From Thozetella sp. PMI_491 (lineage: Eukaryota > Ascomycota > Sordariomycetes > Chaetosphaeriales > Chaetosphaeriaceae): a stretch of 64,000 nucleotides of DNA. The translations under genes and the position numbers were made by a program. Positions 45,389 to 57,772 of this stretch are shown piece by piece. The notes below the pieces were generated by a model. That model was not told the origin of the DNA. It worked only from the letters and a program-made list of their open reading frames with translations, and searched no databases. The DNA is taken from contig MU270094.1 in the NCBI GenBank assembly GCA_021432635.1, positions 124,001 to 188,000 of the forward strand, read 5' to 3'. How positions within the stretch are numbered: position 1 is the stretch's first letter; every line of letters starts with the position of its first letter.

Positions 45389-46270
45389 CAAGGACTCGCA
45401 CCCTAACTTAGTCAGGTGCGAGCGGGCGAGAGCAGAGGGGGGCCGGGTTAGAGAGATCCCATCTGCATGTCTCGTGTCTCGCCCCGACTGTGCATCGGGT
45501 TTCGTCACTGGAGTGATGAACTCGCATATTCATGTTGAATACGGATAAAAGATCGGGCATGAAGAGGAGGTATAATTCCGCCTTGTGCGGCACTGCCGGT
45601 TGGTCTCGGTACGCGTTGTAATAACCCTAGTGGCAGAGGTGTTTCTCAGATATAGTAGTGCCGGTCAGAGTGCAGACTGTTTGGTGGCGTTCAGGGGATC
45701 TTAATGGGAGTGTAGCAATATAGAACTAGAACTACGAGTAATCAATCACGTTGACGTATGCATACACGCCGGTGCTTCCGTGGTATTGAGCTCTGTTGTG
45801 CTCGGTTCTCCTCTAGTTCAGATGCAGCATCCCATCGAGGCGACTACGCGCATCACAACTAGTCGGCCGAATACAACCTGTGAAGTAAATTGCCGCCAAG
45901 TATAGCACCCGGTTGTAGACTATGCCAAGGTTGCAAGTCCCGTCATACCTAATTCAATCCCAGCAAGTTCCCTTCTGGGGGACTCATTAAGTATTTAACG
46001 CTTAGCTCTGGCATCTTGGTCACCGAGAACAAGGCTGTCGACGAGGTACTATAAAACTAGAGCTAGGTTTTATCTCAAGCCGGTAACAGAGGACAAACCC
46101 GATGGCCAGGCTTTCAGGTCCTTACTTCCCAGCCGTAGGCGATGCACACCGGCCTGCTTAGTTAGGATACCTTGTAAACTGCTCATGGCGCTCCGCGCAG
46201 GGTCCAAATATTCAGCGTTAAACGGGGTCTGCTTTGACAGAGTCTCTTCATTGGGGAATCTAGTGCTGTG
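45389..46270. other. Intergenic, convergent 3' ends
   Basis: AT-richer sequence between the SPT-like gene and ELP2 3' ends; no gene seen. Confidence 0.6.
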
Positions 46271-48778
46271 TTATCTAGGGAAAGAATAGACCCGGAAAGT
46301 GCCATCTGCTCCGGCAATGGCAAGCTGGTTGGTCGTCTTGGTCTCCTCTTGTCCTCGAGGACGCCACGCGAGCTGGAGGACCTCTCTAGGGAGGCAGAGC
46401 TCCGGCTCAACTGTCACAGTTGAAACGACTGTGACCTCCTCGCCGTCTACTCTCAGAGTAAACATTGATATTTTGCCGGCCTCCGTTCCAGCGGCCAAGA
46501 GCAGGTGTCCGTCAGCGGAGGGAGTCGACAAGAAGTCGAGTGCGGACACGCCGGTGTCGTACGGAATGGTTTGTGCCAAGACAAACGAAACCTTTGCGCC
46601 GCCCTTTTGGATCCATAGCTTGAGCTGCTTGTCTCTCCCGGCAGTGGCAAACAGACGCTTCTCTGTTGAGGGTGCCCAGGCCGCATCCAAGATCATGCGA
46701 CTATGCCCTTTACTAGCTTGTAGTAGCGTGTAGACGTTGCCCTCCGTCCGCTCGCAGACCGCCCACTGGCGGTCTCGACCAACGCTCAGGATATACTTGT
46801 CATCCGGCGAGAATCGGATCCGCGCCGCCGTGAGCGAGTGGATAGCTATCGGCGGCTTCACCTCCGTCCAATTTTCCGTCTCAAACAAGCGGATTACCGC
46901 GTGGTTGACGCTGCTCGCTTTACAGGCACTTGCTACTAGTCGTCCGTCGTGGCTAGAAGCGAGGCAGGAGATCTCGTAACCGTGGCCGTACAGCTTCTCA
47001 ATCTCGGGCCAGAGGGTGTGCCTACTCAGCGTGTCCTCCAGCGGGGGGTGATCGATCTCCAGCGCAGACTTTCGCACAAAGCTGGCAGGGTCCTGTGCGT
47101 CCCTGTCATTCTGCTCGGCACCTTGCTGGGCAGCGGTGGCCTCCAGGTCGGCATCATCGTCGATCATGTCCACCGCCTTGTTTGAGAGTCCGAGAACAGG
47201 AATGGTGGCGGCATCCGGCCGGGACTCGAGCGCACTATCATCTACTAAACCTGTCTCTGTGAGCCGATACAGCATCTTCGCCACAGCCTTGGGTTCCGTG
47301 AAGACTCTCATGAGCTTCTCGTCTGCCCCAGAGACAAAAGAAGCATTGCCGAGGCTATCGATACAGTTGAGGTCGTAGCCGTGGATCTGTGCCCGCGACA
47401 TCTCATGCCATGTGCCCTTCGCTTTCCACTGTGCGTGGAGACGTGTCGTCTGGTCAGTGCTTGTGGATAGGAGATAGGAGCCGTTGCAAGACCACGATAT
47501 TCCCGTTACGGCCTGTATATGCCCGGAAATGGCTATCTGTTGGATCCACTGGTCTTGCGCCTCATCGAATTCCCATCGCCGGAACGACCCCATGCGTGTG
47601 AGGGTGAGCACAGAAGCGCCGGATGGCGACCAAACGCCGGTCCAGAAGCCGCCGACGCTGCCAGTGGCTGTCGTGGCACCCTTGTCTCGGCTGACTTCTC
47701 CAAGCCGTGCAGTGGTGACCCAGATGCCTGAATCGGGGTCAGCCTCCCATATGGAGAGCGAGTTATCGGCGGAGGCAGACAGGAGCTGCAGCTTGCCGGC
47801 TGCTGTGCGGCTCCATTTCGCACTATACACCCAGTCTTCATGGCCGAGGAGGAGCGCTTCGAATATTACGCAGTAGTCTTTGCCGCCGGCTTTCATTTTG
47901 TGTAGCTTGTTGCCTGGTAGGAGCGCCCCCATGGACGACATTGCATCGAGGTTGAGCGCCGACAAGGCGGTCCCTTGGTGGACACGCCACAAGCGAATGT
48001 ATTTGTCCTGGCTGGCTGATGCCAGGAGAAGATCACCCTCTTGTCCCGGTTTCTCCTGGACAAACTCGAGCGATCTGATCCAGTTTTCATGACCAGGTAG
48101 CGTAGCCTGGAGCTGGAATTCCGGACTACCACCTCCAGTTAGTTGTGCCACATATAGCTGTATGAGGCTGCTGGTCCCGGCCACAGCCAGGACAAATGCA
48201 TCTTCATTTCCATTGATAGCGCTGATAGCCACAGCCATCGGGTAGTATTTCTGCTTGGTCGTGATGGTCTGGAGCAGTGTGAGCCTGCCGGCGTCATGCA
48301 GCCATATCCTGAGGGTGGCGTCGCTTCCGCCAGACACGACCGCGACCCTGGAAGTTCCTTCGATCGGCATCCTGCAAACATCGATGCAGTTTATTGCTCC
48401 TGTATGCTCCAGATCGGCCTGTACGTATGAGAGACCATCTTCACCTGGATTCAGTGCCCAGATCCTCAGGCACCCATCATCGCCACCAGTAGCGATATAG
48501 CTGGGCTCATCGTCCGACGTTCTTGGCAGAAACCTGACAGCTCTAATATCGCCATGGCCTTTGAAAATCTTAGATATTCCCCTCGGACGGGCATCCTGTG
48601 GTGTTGTTAGCGAGGCATATCCTCAAGTGACTCAAAGGGCTCTGACCTCTGGGTTCCAGATGCAGAGGTTTTCGTGGGCCCCAAACGCAACCTGGCCGTC
48701 CTCACTCCAATCCACAATACCGGCGTGTCGATTTGCACCAGCCGAGAGGTAATCGACATGCACGCTGCCTTCAGACAT
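46271..48778 (-). CDS. ELP2: Elongator complex subunit 2 (ELP2), WD40 protein, 818 aa
   Basis: Two exons: 48778-48647 and 48595-46271, phase-0 intron of 51 bp. The N-terminus VDYLSAGANRHAGIVDWSEDGQVAFGAHENLCIWNPE is the Elp2 start; a Met four codons further upstream is an alternative. Repeated WD40 units follow and form two propellers: GHGDIRAVRFLP, GHENWIRSLEFV, ASASQDKYIRLWRV, GHEDWVYSAKWS, LSASADNSLSIWEAD, GHIQAVTGISWS, KLYGHGYEISCLASSHDG, KGHSRMILDAAWAPS, ATAGRDKQLKLW. Length fits the family (about 790-850). Elp2 is part of the Elp123 core that places the cm5/mcm5 group on tRNA wobble uridine 34. It is head to head with URM1, which supplies sulfur to the same nucleotide. Confidence 0.95.
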
Positions 48779-49215
48779 GGTCAGGATCATGCGAAGTGCC
48801 CCTTCATTCTCTTGTGGTAGTTCTTTGCAGTGCTGGAACTGGCCCCCTCCTGATTGGCTCAACCAGCTTTCCTGGTGGTAGAGACAAAAAAATCAATACA
48901 GTGCGAGACCGTTTTCATCTCACTTTTTGCTGCATTAGGGTGCGACTTGAGACGCAGAAACATCCCTAATCCGTAGCCGTCAAAGCAGATGCTAGAGGAG
49001 ATTATGGCTATTTTCAGTATTCGCACTGTACGGCTTTAGCGGAGGCCCCTCCTGACAGCCTTGGTGTACTTCTTAGGCTCCTGACGCCTTCTCCCCAACA
49101 AGCACACAAAACGGTCTCCCAAATACGAACCCTCCCTCTTCCCCCTTTACCCCTATAGCGCCTCCCCTCTTGTCACAAAATCAGACTTTGTTGACCACTA
49201 GGACGGAGTTCGGGA
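48779..49215. other. ELP2-URM1 bidirectional promoter
   Basis: 437 bp between the two start codons, containing both promoters and leaders. No clear TATA seen. Confidence 0.65.
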
Positions 49216-49837
49216 TGTCCGAGACTACGGATCTCGCCATCACCGTCGAGTTTTCGTGAGTCCCTCCGAGCGGCCACCGCCGAGCTCGCATAGCCTACTT
49301 GTTCAGCTTCAGAGCCAATTTCGAGAGGGAGCACCTCGCTACGGGCGCTCCGGCCAGTGATGAGCCGAGGCCGAGGCAAGCTGCGGTGCTAATCGTTCGA
49401 TAGTGGAGGGCTCGAAATGCTCTTTGCAGACAAGAAACGCCATTCGCTCTCGATACCCGCCAAGGACAAGGATGGCCGGTCGACGAACATCGCATATCTC
49501 ATCGACTATCTCTGCAAGAACACCATGAGAGACCCACGACAGGAGCTCTTTGTTCTGGACAACCACATGTAGGTCTCGGAAGCGAGAGGACATCATGACC
49601 CCTCTTTCTCTTGTTACTCCCACTCCCTCCCTCCTCTTTCCTCTCGCCTCCCCCCCACAAGCTCCATATCCAAGGTCCTCCCCTCTTGTGGATGACCGCT
49701 GATGATTTGGCATCGTCAGTCGTCCAGGCATCCTTGTCTTGATCAACGACGCGGATTGGGAGCTCGAGGGCGAGGAGGCCTACGAGCTCCAGGATGGCGA
49801 TTCTATCTTCTTCGTCTCAACCCTCCACGGGGGCTAG
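49216..49837 (+). CDS. URM1: Ubiquitin-related modifier URM1, 107 aa
   Basis: Three exons: 49216-49256, 49404-49568, 49720-49837; introns of 147 and 151 bp. The protein starts [21 protein letters not shown] and has the beta-grasp pattern, with [38 protein letters not shown] and the family end [14 protein letters not shown]. The C-terminal Gly-Gly is intact and is the residue thiocarboxylated by Uba4. Urm1 then donates sulfur for 2-thiolation of wobble uridine in Lys, Glu and Gln tRNAs in the cytosol and can also be conjugated to proteins under oxidative stress. Length is normal. The divergent partner is ELP2. Confidence 0.96.
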
Positions 49838-52800
49838 GCGAGCCAGGCCGCTGCGGTCTCCGCTTCTGCGCCTTTTCCTGACCCCGATCCTCCAACGGCC
49901 GCCCGCTGCAGCCAGGTCGTAGGCGTCGAGAGCCTCGTCCAACCGGACGGCCGTGCTGGTTCCCCAGCCTCGCTCTTTCCGACGCTCCTCAGCTTGGGTT
50001 GTATCATCGGCGCCGGGGCAGTTGCGAAACTGAATTTTCTTCTTTTTGACCACCCGGCTCTCCATCGTCCCCGCCCTCAGTTTAAAACATGTTCAATCAC
50101 AGCTCGAGAGCTGGGGGTGCGTTCGTATGGGGTATGCCGAGGTGTTACTTGGTCGTCTTGTCCCCCCCCCCCCCCCGTGTAATGCCACGTCCCCCCAGCA
50201 TTGCGAGCCGTGTCTACCACCCGAAAGGTACCTCGAAAGGGGGCAAAGGCTACAAACTAGGCCGCGCGAATAAGTGGCGTCGCCAGCTTGGTGATGACAT
50301 GGTCACTCTCACCCTGTCAAGGCAGCATGCCCAGAGGTGCACGGCTTGAAGATCCGCTTATGCTGCCCGACGTGTCGTGTATCTTCATGTACAAACAAAG
50401 TAGCTCTTCAGCCCCCTTCCCCGCCCCGTACGCATCGAAGCTACACTATCGAGCCGTTCCGGCGATCTCTCCTATTGCCCGGATGTGAAGCCGCTCATGT
50501 GTGACAAGACAGCCTCAGAAGCGTTGTGTACCGTCGGGCCAAACTGAATGCGGCAACACGCGCGGCGGTGAATCGTGCATCACGCAGACACGCAAGCACC
50601 GGGTGATTGGAAATATTCTCATCACTGTCCCTCTGCAAGCCAGAGCTGCGGATGATGGCCTTTCGACTTCCCCTTCAGGTTTCTTACAGCGGGGCGGTGA
50701 GCAAAAACTCAGTTGTCGTCGGGCGCTTTCCATATGCAGGCCAATGCAGAGCGGGAGACTGTCGTTGGTCCGCCGAGATGTATGCAAGTCAAGCGTTCCC
50801 GGATGTCGTAGCTCGAGGCTCTCGCCATTGGCCAATGCCTTCGATCGCCATCCCTACACGAGCGTCGGAATGGACGCCCTCTGGAAGCGTGCGGGATATT
50901 AGATTTCCAGTGTTGACGGCCGCTGCTGGCCGAGATGGGGCATACCGGCATGAGGCTGCCGGGGCATGCAATGCTTCCATGGGAGAATGCGAGCTTCCGA
51001 CCCACGAATGAGGTAGTTCTACATCTGGCCCTGCGGTGCCCTAGGACCGTTTCGCCCCAGCCTTGCTACCCGCTCTCCTCCAACTGTCGGTCGTCACGTA
51101 CAGGCCACTCTCTTGTTCTATGAATACTTCAGGCCTCCGAGGAGCCATGCAAGCCGGGCACGGGTGGACCTCCCAGGTCATGATACGCGTCCCGCGACGT
51201 CCTTTGGCCACGCTGCACGAGTAGCAAACAGACCTAGCCCTCGACGGGCAGGTGATACGAGCGAGAGCAACCACTTCCATACGCGCACAGTGCCCAGCCT
51301 AGTGATGACATTTGCCTACCTTGCTTGTTGAGACGGCGAAGTGTAACGCGAGATATCTTAATGCTTTGTTATGGCTGGAGTGAGTGTCCTACTATCTCCC
51401 TCCCCCCGGTCTTATCTTCCCCTGTTCCCTATTCCAAATGTGTCTGCACCTCGGTTGTGCCCCAGCCATTTCGTCATTGTTCCATTCCCCAAACTGACAC
51501 ATGGTTCCAGGCACAGCCAAGAGGCTGGATAGATGGTATCTCTGGCAGATGCATCGGACACACTCTGCGGCGCCCCGCGTGTCCTGGCCCCTCCATTCCC
51601 CCCCTCCATCCTACCCACCATCTGGGACTCCAGACCGACATTTGGAGAAAGCCCTAGGCATATCGCTTAGAAGCAATTAATCACCAAAGACAAAAGTCGA
51701 AGAACAAGTCAAGATAGAGCAAGCTCCCAAAAGCAAGCACGCAGGAAGAAAGCGATCGAATTGGACTACAGCCTTGCCACCCTCTCCTTGATTTGAACCG
51801 GAACCCCGATCTCCCTTTGCTCCGGTCCTTCTAAAAAATATTGTAGCCGCACTTCAACTCCTTTCAGCATTTTTGTTCGACTAATAGTCGAGAAGCAAAA
51901 GTGCCGCCCAGAAGCCTCCTCCCGCATTCACCCTCCCCCTTTTACCCCTTTCATCTCTCCGTTTTATAGCCTGCCGGCCCAAAGACACACAGCCAGCCCA
52001 ATCTCCAAAATCGGCCAAGGTAGAAAATGCAGATATCCAAACCAGATAAAATCAGTTAGCCAACATAGGAAGTACCGTAAGCATACACGCCAAAAGCAAG
52101 CCGTGGTAAGGACAGTTTGCTAGTAGAGGCTAGAAGGACTAGACAATATAAGATGATAGGCTGGCGGCGCGAGCTGGAATATCGAGCAAAACGGCAGAGA
52201 ACGCAACGGACCTATCCAAACAGAATACTGATGTTAAGACAGCCGGCCCTCGAAGGTGCGGCGTACGGTCGGGAGACAGGAGACCAGCCATGTAACCTCC
52301 ACGCAGAAATTTTTTGGGGGGGCCTTGTGTGTGCGCGCGCGCGTCATATGTCGACCCGGTTGCCCAACTTGACCCCCATGCGCGGCTGCCTTGCTGCCCG
52401 GGCATGCGCATCTTCGACAGCCCAGTCAGGTGAGAGCAGCACGACAGGAGGCAGCAAATAGGAGCAGGCTACCCAGTCAACCATCGTCCAAGGAAATAAC
52501 AAAGCACCAAACAAGCCTCCCAAGTTCCGTTTGGTCCCTTTGCTTGTACCGGGCTCCGCCTCGACGTGCTGGTGCCCAGGCACACTGCAGTTTACCTGCC
52601 CGAGCCTGGTATGTCTCCCCAACCGTCCTCTTTCTTTTTTTTCTCTCCTTTTGTGTTTAGGTGGGGGGTTGTGGGAAAGCAGACGATGTGATGTAGGAGC
52701 AGAAGAGATAGATGAACGGACAGGAAGCAATGCCCGCCCAAAGCAGTATCCAGTGCAGATTAGGGCCCCCATGGGTAGTCCGCAAAAAAGTCAGAAAGCC

Positions 52801-52886
52801 ACACGTGTATTGATCGTTGATTGCAATGGTCTCATGGCTCGTTTCCACCCCGTTGCCAGGCGTTGTCTGGCAAGGGATGGCATCCC
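49838..52886. other. 3 kb gene-free stretch between URM1 and C2H2 regulator 3' ends
   Basis: Both flanking genes point into this region. It holds a C15 run at 50162-50176 and a GTGTGCGCGCGCGCG tract near 52327. Only short frames without domains or splice-linked continuations are visible; a long 3' untranslated region of the regulator is plausible. Confidence 0.5.
50162..50176. repeat. Poly(C) run, 15 nt
   Basis: Homopolymer in the gene-free stretch downstream of URM1. Confidence 0.8.
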
Positions 52887-54630
52887 CTAGAACATCCGGT
52901 CTCCAAAGGGTAGCGATCGGTGTTGGTCGTCGTACATGGCCGGAGGTGGGGGCATGGGCGGCGTGCTAGTGACGGCCTCAGGCTTCATGTCGTACATGTC
53001 GTATGGGTTCGGTCCCCTGGGGCCAGCCGGGCCGATGACGCTAGCATGGCCCATGTAAGCCGCCTGATGGGCCATGGAGCGAGGAATTGTGTGCTGGGGC
53101 TGCGAGGGCTGCGGTAGCGTGTGGGTGTGGTGCATCGGAAGCCCGGCGCTGCTGGTCGTGACCGAAGCCTCTTGGACGGGCATGACCTTCGAGTCCCTTC
53201 CACGGCCCTTGATTCCCTTGTTGCTGTTCTTATGGATATCCTCAAGGTATTGCAGCATCTCAAAATCTTCCTCGCTGATCTTCTCGATATCGACGCCTTG
53301 GAGCTTGTTGTGGAATTCCAGGATGGTCTGCTTGTGGAAGTTGTTCTGATGGGTCTGTCGGCAGGACGCAACTCATCAGCCTACATGTTACTCATATGAC
53401 GGGAGAGCTCTTGGGAACTACCTTGAGGTTGCCACGGGCCGTGAAGGGCTTGTTGCAGTTGTCAAGCTTGCATACGAAGCTCACGGTCCGCAGGTGTGTC
53501 TCCATGTGCGACCTGAGATTTCCTCGCTGGGGGAATCGTTTGCCACACGTGTCGCAATTGAAGGGTCGCTCCTTGGTGTGACGCCGAAAGTGTGTCTGAG
53601 GCTAGTGAGACTCTGTCAAGGAAGGGTGTGAAGCACAATAGGGCTGAGTCGCACCTTCAAGTTACCAGCTTGGGAGAACTGCTTGTTGCAGTTGAAGAAA
53701 CTGCAATGCTGCGAATTGTTAGCATTATCGAGGAACTGTAGAAGCGCGGTCCCGTTGAACTAACATAAGGCTTCTCTCCTGTGTGGGAGCGAATGTGGAT
53801 CTGAAGGTGCGTCTTCTGCTTGCACACCCTTTGGCATCCCGGAATAGTGCACTTATACACTCGCCGTCCCTGTCGGGATGGCGGATTCGGCTGTGATAGT
53901 TAGTTAGTTATCCTGCCAAAAGTCTGGAGGTACAAACCTTCTTCTGTGCTGTCTTGGACTCCTTCGGCTCGGCTTTCGCATCAGAGGCGCACGGCGTCTC
54001 CTCGGTAGCCCCGGTCAACTTCCGCTTGGCCTGGATCTCTCTCATCAGATTGTCGATGGGCGTGTGAAACGTTGCTTCAACACCGCCGCTAATGGGGATG
54101 ATAGGAACAATGGTCCTGGAAGAGCTGGCCGGGGTCTTCTTTGCAGGGGCGGCGGCACCAGCCGACTCGTTGTGCGTAGATGCGAGCGAGGTTGCCTCAC
54201 TCTTGATGGACGGGCTCCTGCTCCCGTCGATGGAGGAGGAGCGGCTGTCGTGAGAGTAGGAAGACTCTCGGCTCTGGCTTGATCCTAGAGGGGCAATTCG
54301 GGGAACTGGCCGGTCCGGGTACTGCTGCTTGAAAGGCGACACAGGTGACGCCGTGTTGAAGCTATACTGGTTAAATTGCATTTGGTGCGAGTATTGGGGT
54401 CCTGTCATGCTCGCCATGGAACCGGGGCGATAGGGCACGTGGAAGAACTCCGTAGCCAGCATGGGACGCTGAAGCGGTCCGGAAGTGACTGGCTGCGAGT
54501 CATAGGGCATCATGGACGGGTCCACGACGACATACTCAGAGTTGTGGTGGTGGTGGTGGTGGTGCTGCTGCTGCTGCGGCTGCTGTTGAGGCCAGCGCTG
54601 CCAGCCTGGCTGCTGGGGTGAGATGGCCAT
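52887..54630 (-). CDS. C2H2 zinc-finger transcription factor, Azf1-like, 504 aa
   Basis: Five exons, all phase-0 junctions: 54630-53938, 53890-53765, 53708-53655, 53595-53422, 53354-52887. The first ATG begins MAISPQQPGWQRWPQQQ, leading to poly-Gln and a His7 run, then a Ser/Pro-rich disordered region. Four fingers follow: YKCTIPGCQRVCKQ...HIRSH, HCSFFNCNKQFSQAGNLKTHFRRH-type, FNCDTCGKRFPQRGNLRSHMETH, and FVCKLDNCNKPFTARGNLK-THQNNFHKQT. The last finger and its FHK tail closely resemble yeast Azf1, a carbon-responsive regulator. The C-terminus is Pro/His/Met-rich (MPPPPAMYDDQHRSLPFG). It acts in the nucleus as a sequence-specific regulator; targets are unknown. Introns 3 and 4 fall at the same finger position (GNLK|TH). 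About 9.4 kb of gene-free DNA lies upstream. Confidence 0.9.
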
Positions 54631-55082
54631 CTCTGCGTCGTCTCGCCGCGGGAGGTTCACTCGCGTCTCTGCAGCAAGGCAACTCTATGGCTCTTTCGAG
54701 ACGGCGTAACTGGGCCGCAAGGTAGTATAGGCAAACGAAGTGGTTGGTTGGTAGTCGGGACAAAGAACAGGCAACGAGGTAAAGCAAAAGTCCGCCAGTA
54801 TAAGAAAAAGGAAAAGAAGGAGGGTTCTTGTCTCGAGATGGGATTAAGGTGGTCTAGTTGGCATCTGTGTTGGCTGCTCGGGGAGGCAGAAACGAGCCAG
54901 AGACAATGTTAGATCCGGGGGGAGGGACGGCCGTATATCAAGACCTCAGGATGGTGGAGAGGGTATAAGGCGGGACCTAGTCCGGGACTGCGCAGCTGGG
55001 GTCCGGATCTGCTAAAGCGATCGTGGGCCGAAAGGCGTCGAAGAGATCAGTGGTGATGGCGGAAAGCATGGGTGTCTGGCAG

Positions 55083-55117
55083 CAGAGGTACGTACCGTGA
55101 GGTACGTACCTACTCTG
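55083..55117. repeat. Nested palindrome, two copies of AGGTACGTACC
   Basis: Two direct copies of AGGTACGTACC (55086-55096, 55100-55110), each self-complementary in its core, lie between GCAGAG and CTCTGC arms, so the block can form one long or two small hairpins. It is about 455 bp upstream of the C2H2 ATG. Confidence 0.75.
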
Positions 55118-56401
55118 CGGCCGTACTGGGGCTAGGAGAGGGACCCCCACCACTCTACACTAAGTAACCTGGAGGGGACACGGGAGAGACATACATAGTA
55201 GAGATGCCCAAGAGCCGGGGAGGCGCGATGCATTCACTCAGGGAGGGTGGGAGTAGAAGCCAAGCCAGATACTGCGGTACCCGACCCCCCTCCCCCTCTC
55301 CTCCTCCCCTCTGCCCCCCTTCCCTCACCCCTACCACCAGAACCCTACCTTAGTTTAGTTGACGTGGTGCGGACTCTCGCGGTCTTCACAACTTCACGCG
55401 GCGCAGTCATGTACGGAGAGGGGCTTGTTGTAGCGCCGAGGCCAGCCCAAAGCTCAACCAGTTCCGGTGTCTCGTCCGTCTTCGACACCCCCTCGACAGC
55501 AGACGCGCTCGCACCCGCCCGCGCAGAGCGCACACACACGAACACGCACCCAAGCAAGAGAGGTCTAGAGAGGCGCGCCGAGGGACTTTTTGGAACGAAA
55601 AACTCACGGCGAGAGAGCTTTTGCCTTTGCGAGAAACGAAACGAGGATGGATGGATGCGGGGCGGCCTGCCCGGGCCCTCGCACCCTTGTTGTCACCGAA
55701 AAGATACCGAAAGGACCTCTATAGGGTAGGCTTTTTACTGCCCACCCCCGACTCTGACAAAGCTGTGCGGGTATAAGACGCATAGCGGAGCGGTCCGGTG
55801 AGTCCCCTTCCTTAGGGCTCACCGCGAAGCCGGCAGCGCCCGAAGTTGAGGCCTTAGATCCCACGGCACTCCCCAGCTGGCGACCCCTTCAATGCGCTGA
55901 GGACTGGTGGGTGCGAAAGTCGGCTGTCCTCCGGCCGAGATGGCGGTGGTGCTCACGCACCCGGGCAGAGAGCACGTGTAGGCAGGACTCGTGAGTGGAA
56001 AGAGGTGCTCCCCCCTTCCCAGGTCCCCCCTGGAGTGAAGCGAGCAGAGAGGGTGACGCGGGAGGAGCGTCATGTTGTTGGCTACCCTCCCTCTCGCCCT
56101 CTTGCTTTCTCAGACAGCAGGGCCCTGTGTGTTAGTTGCGGGACGAGTCAACGCGGGACCGAGACAAGGGTTGTTCGAGCCCGGGCCAGAGGCGGAGGCC
56201 ACGGGGTCAGCAACCAGTAAGAAGCCTTGCGAGTGGAAAGACGGCGTGGGCGTGTTGGAAAGAGTGAGGCATCAGTTACAGGCATTCCCAGACAAGGCTC
56301 CGTTCGCGAGACAGGGATACCTTGTCTGGAACATCGCGGTCACTCTTTTTTCTCAGGCTTGCCCGTCCTCGCTACAGCCACCCCCAATGTGCCCACCCCC
56401 T

Positions 56402-56451
56402 ACACACACACGCACGCACACACACACACGCACGCACACACACACACGCAC
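56402..56451. repeat. CA/CGCA microsatellite
   Basis: About 50 bp of alternating (CA)n and CGCA units in the gene-free region. Confidence 0.9.
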
Positions 56452-57753
56452 GGCGCCCCATTGCAAGGGAGGCAGATGGCTTGGTCGCAACGAAGTTCTA
56501 GTCGTCCCCTCCACCTGGAGATGCTCCCCAGATGGGACAGGTGCGCTGTTTCCTTTCTCGGTGCCAGACGCTAGCACTGCGGTCACGGCGCGCAGGGCAG
56601 GCCCTCGCGAGCAGAACAAGACGGCCACCATGCTCTACAACGTACCATCTCCGCGGCGGCCATAGCTCAGATTGTGACTGATCAATATTCACATTGCGAA
56701 TCCCACAATTGGAGAGGCTTATGCGCAAACGGTGGCACGGCGATTGGAATGCGCCGTCTGCCAGGGCGTTCTCTGCCGTGTTGAGGGGAAGCGAGTCCCA
56801 ATACCATGGTCGCCCGGTAGCCCGTAGTTCCGCGGCGGGAAGAGCTCCTCGATCAGCTCTTTCGAGAAACTAGCTGCTCTTACGGGAAACGAGCTTCCAG
56901 TTTCGTTTCACTCGCCGCCCCGTTTTTTTAAAAGAGGTTTGCTGTCAGGCCCCTTTCACCTACACTGGAGGGTCTTACTCCATACTATGGGCGTGTGGCA
57001 ACTCGCCTTGTCTGCTATCGGCCACAGGGTCTATAGGGCAAGGGGATATGGCTATCGCCCCCTTGAAATGGGGCTAGAGAAAGGGGGGGGGAACCAAGTT
57101 TTCTCGCTGTCGTGCTGTCGTGCGGGATGGTGTGTGACAGCCTCATGCATCGCTTTGGACGGGCGGGAGAGCGGCGATCTCGAAAATGAAGGCTGCATCC
57201 GACTCCTCCGCCAGCGCACCCAGGAAGGATCCGCCCCCCTTGGGCCTCGTCACACGTTGCGAAGGGGTGGGAAGGTGGCCGAGCACGCGAAAAGCGAGCG
57301 AAAAGATGAGGGCGCCCAGCTGGCGGCGCTGCGTGTCTAAGGACTTTGGGAACATGGCGGGCGAGCTGAACGTCCACCAAGTGAAAAGAGGCTTGGGAAG
57401 TGGGTAAGGCGCCCGTGAAAAATTTCCCGACACTGCAGGCCTGCGAAAGACAGGGGCGATCCGCTGTCATTGGCAGGCTCGACTCTTTTACCCCGCCCCA
57501 GACCCCTTCCAAAGCGCATCCTCGATCTCTCCAACCCAGACAGGGATCAGGCCTGGTGCATTCGCTCAATGATGTGCGGGATGCGCCGACAGGCAGATAC
57601 TACTCCGTACATACTACGATACAGGGTAGAGCGACGCCTGCCCAGTCACTTAGCTCACGATGCCACCTCACTTTGCTAGATGCCCACTGGCTGCGCCGTG
57701 ATAGATGCAGTACCTCCTGCTATTCGCACACTCAGCGCAACCTTTCAAGTACA

Positions 57754-57772
57754 TACCTACCTAGGTAAGGTA
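57754..57772. repeat. TACCTAGGTA palindrome with flanking half-sites
   Basis: The perfect 10-bp palindrome at 57758-57767 is flanked by TACC and AGGTA half-sites; similar motifs recur elsewhere in the window. Confidence 0.6.

Noticed and set aside
56072..56665. Frame starting with a signal-peptide-like MLLATLPLALLLSQTAG
   Set aside because: It runs through a CA microsatellite giving HTRTHTHTR repeats and has no splice or homology support.
57015..57569. 184-codon minus-strand frame
   Set aside because: Pro/Arg-rich low-complexity sequence with competing frames on both strands; no family features.
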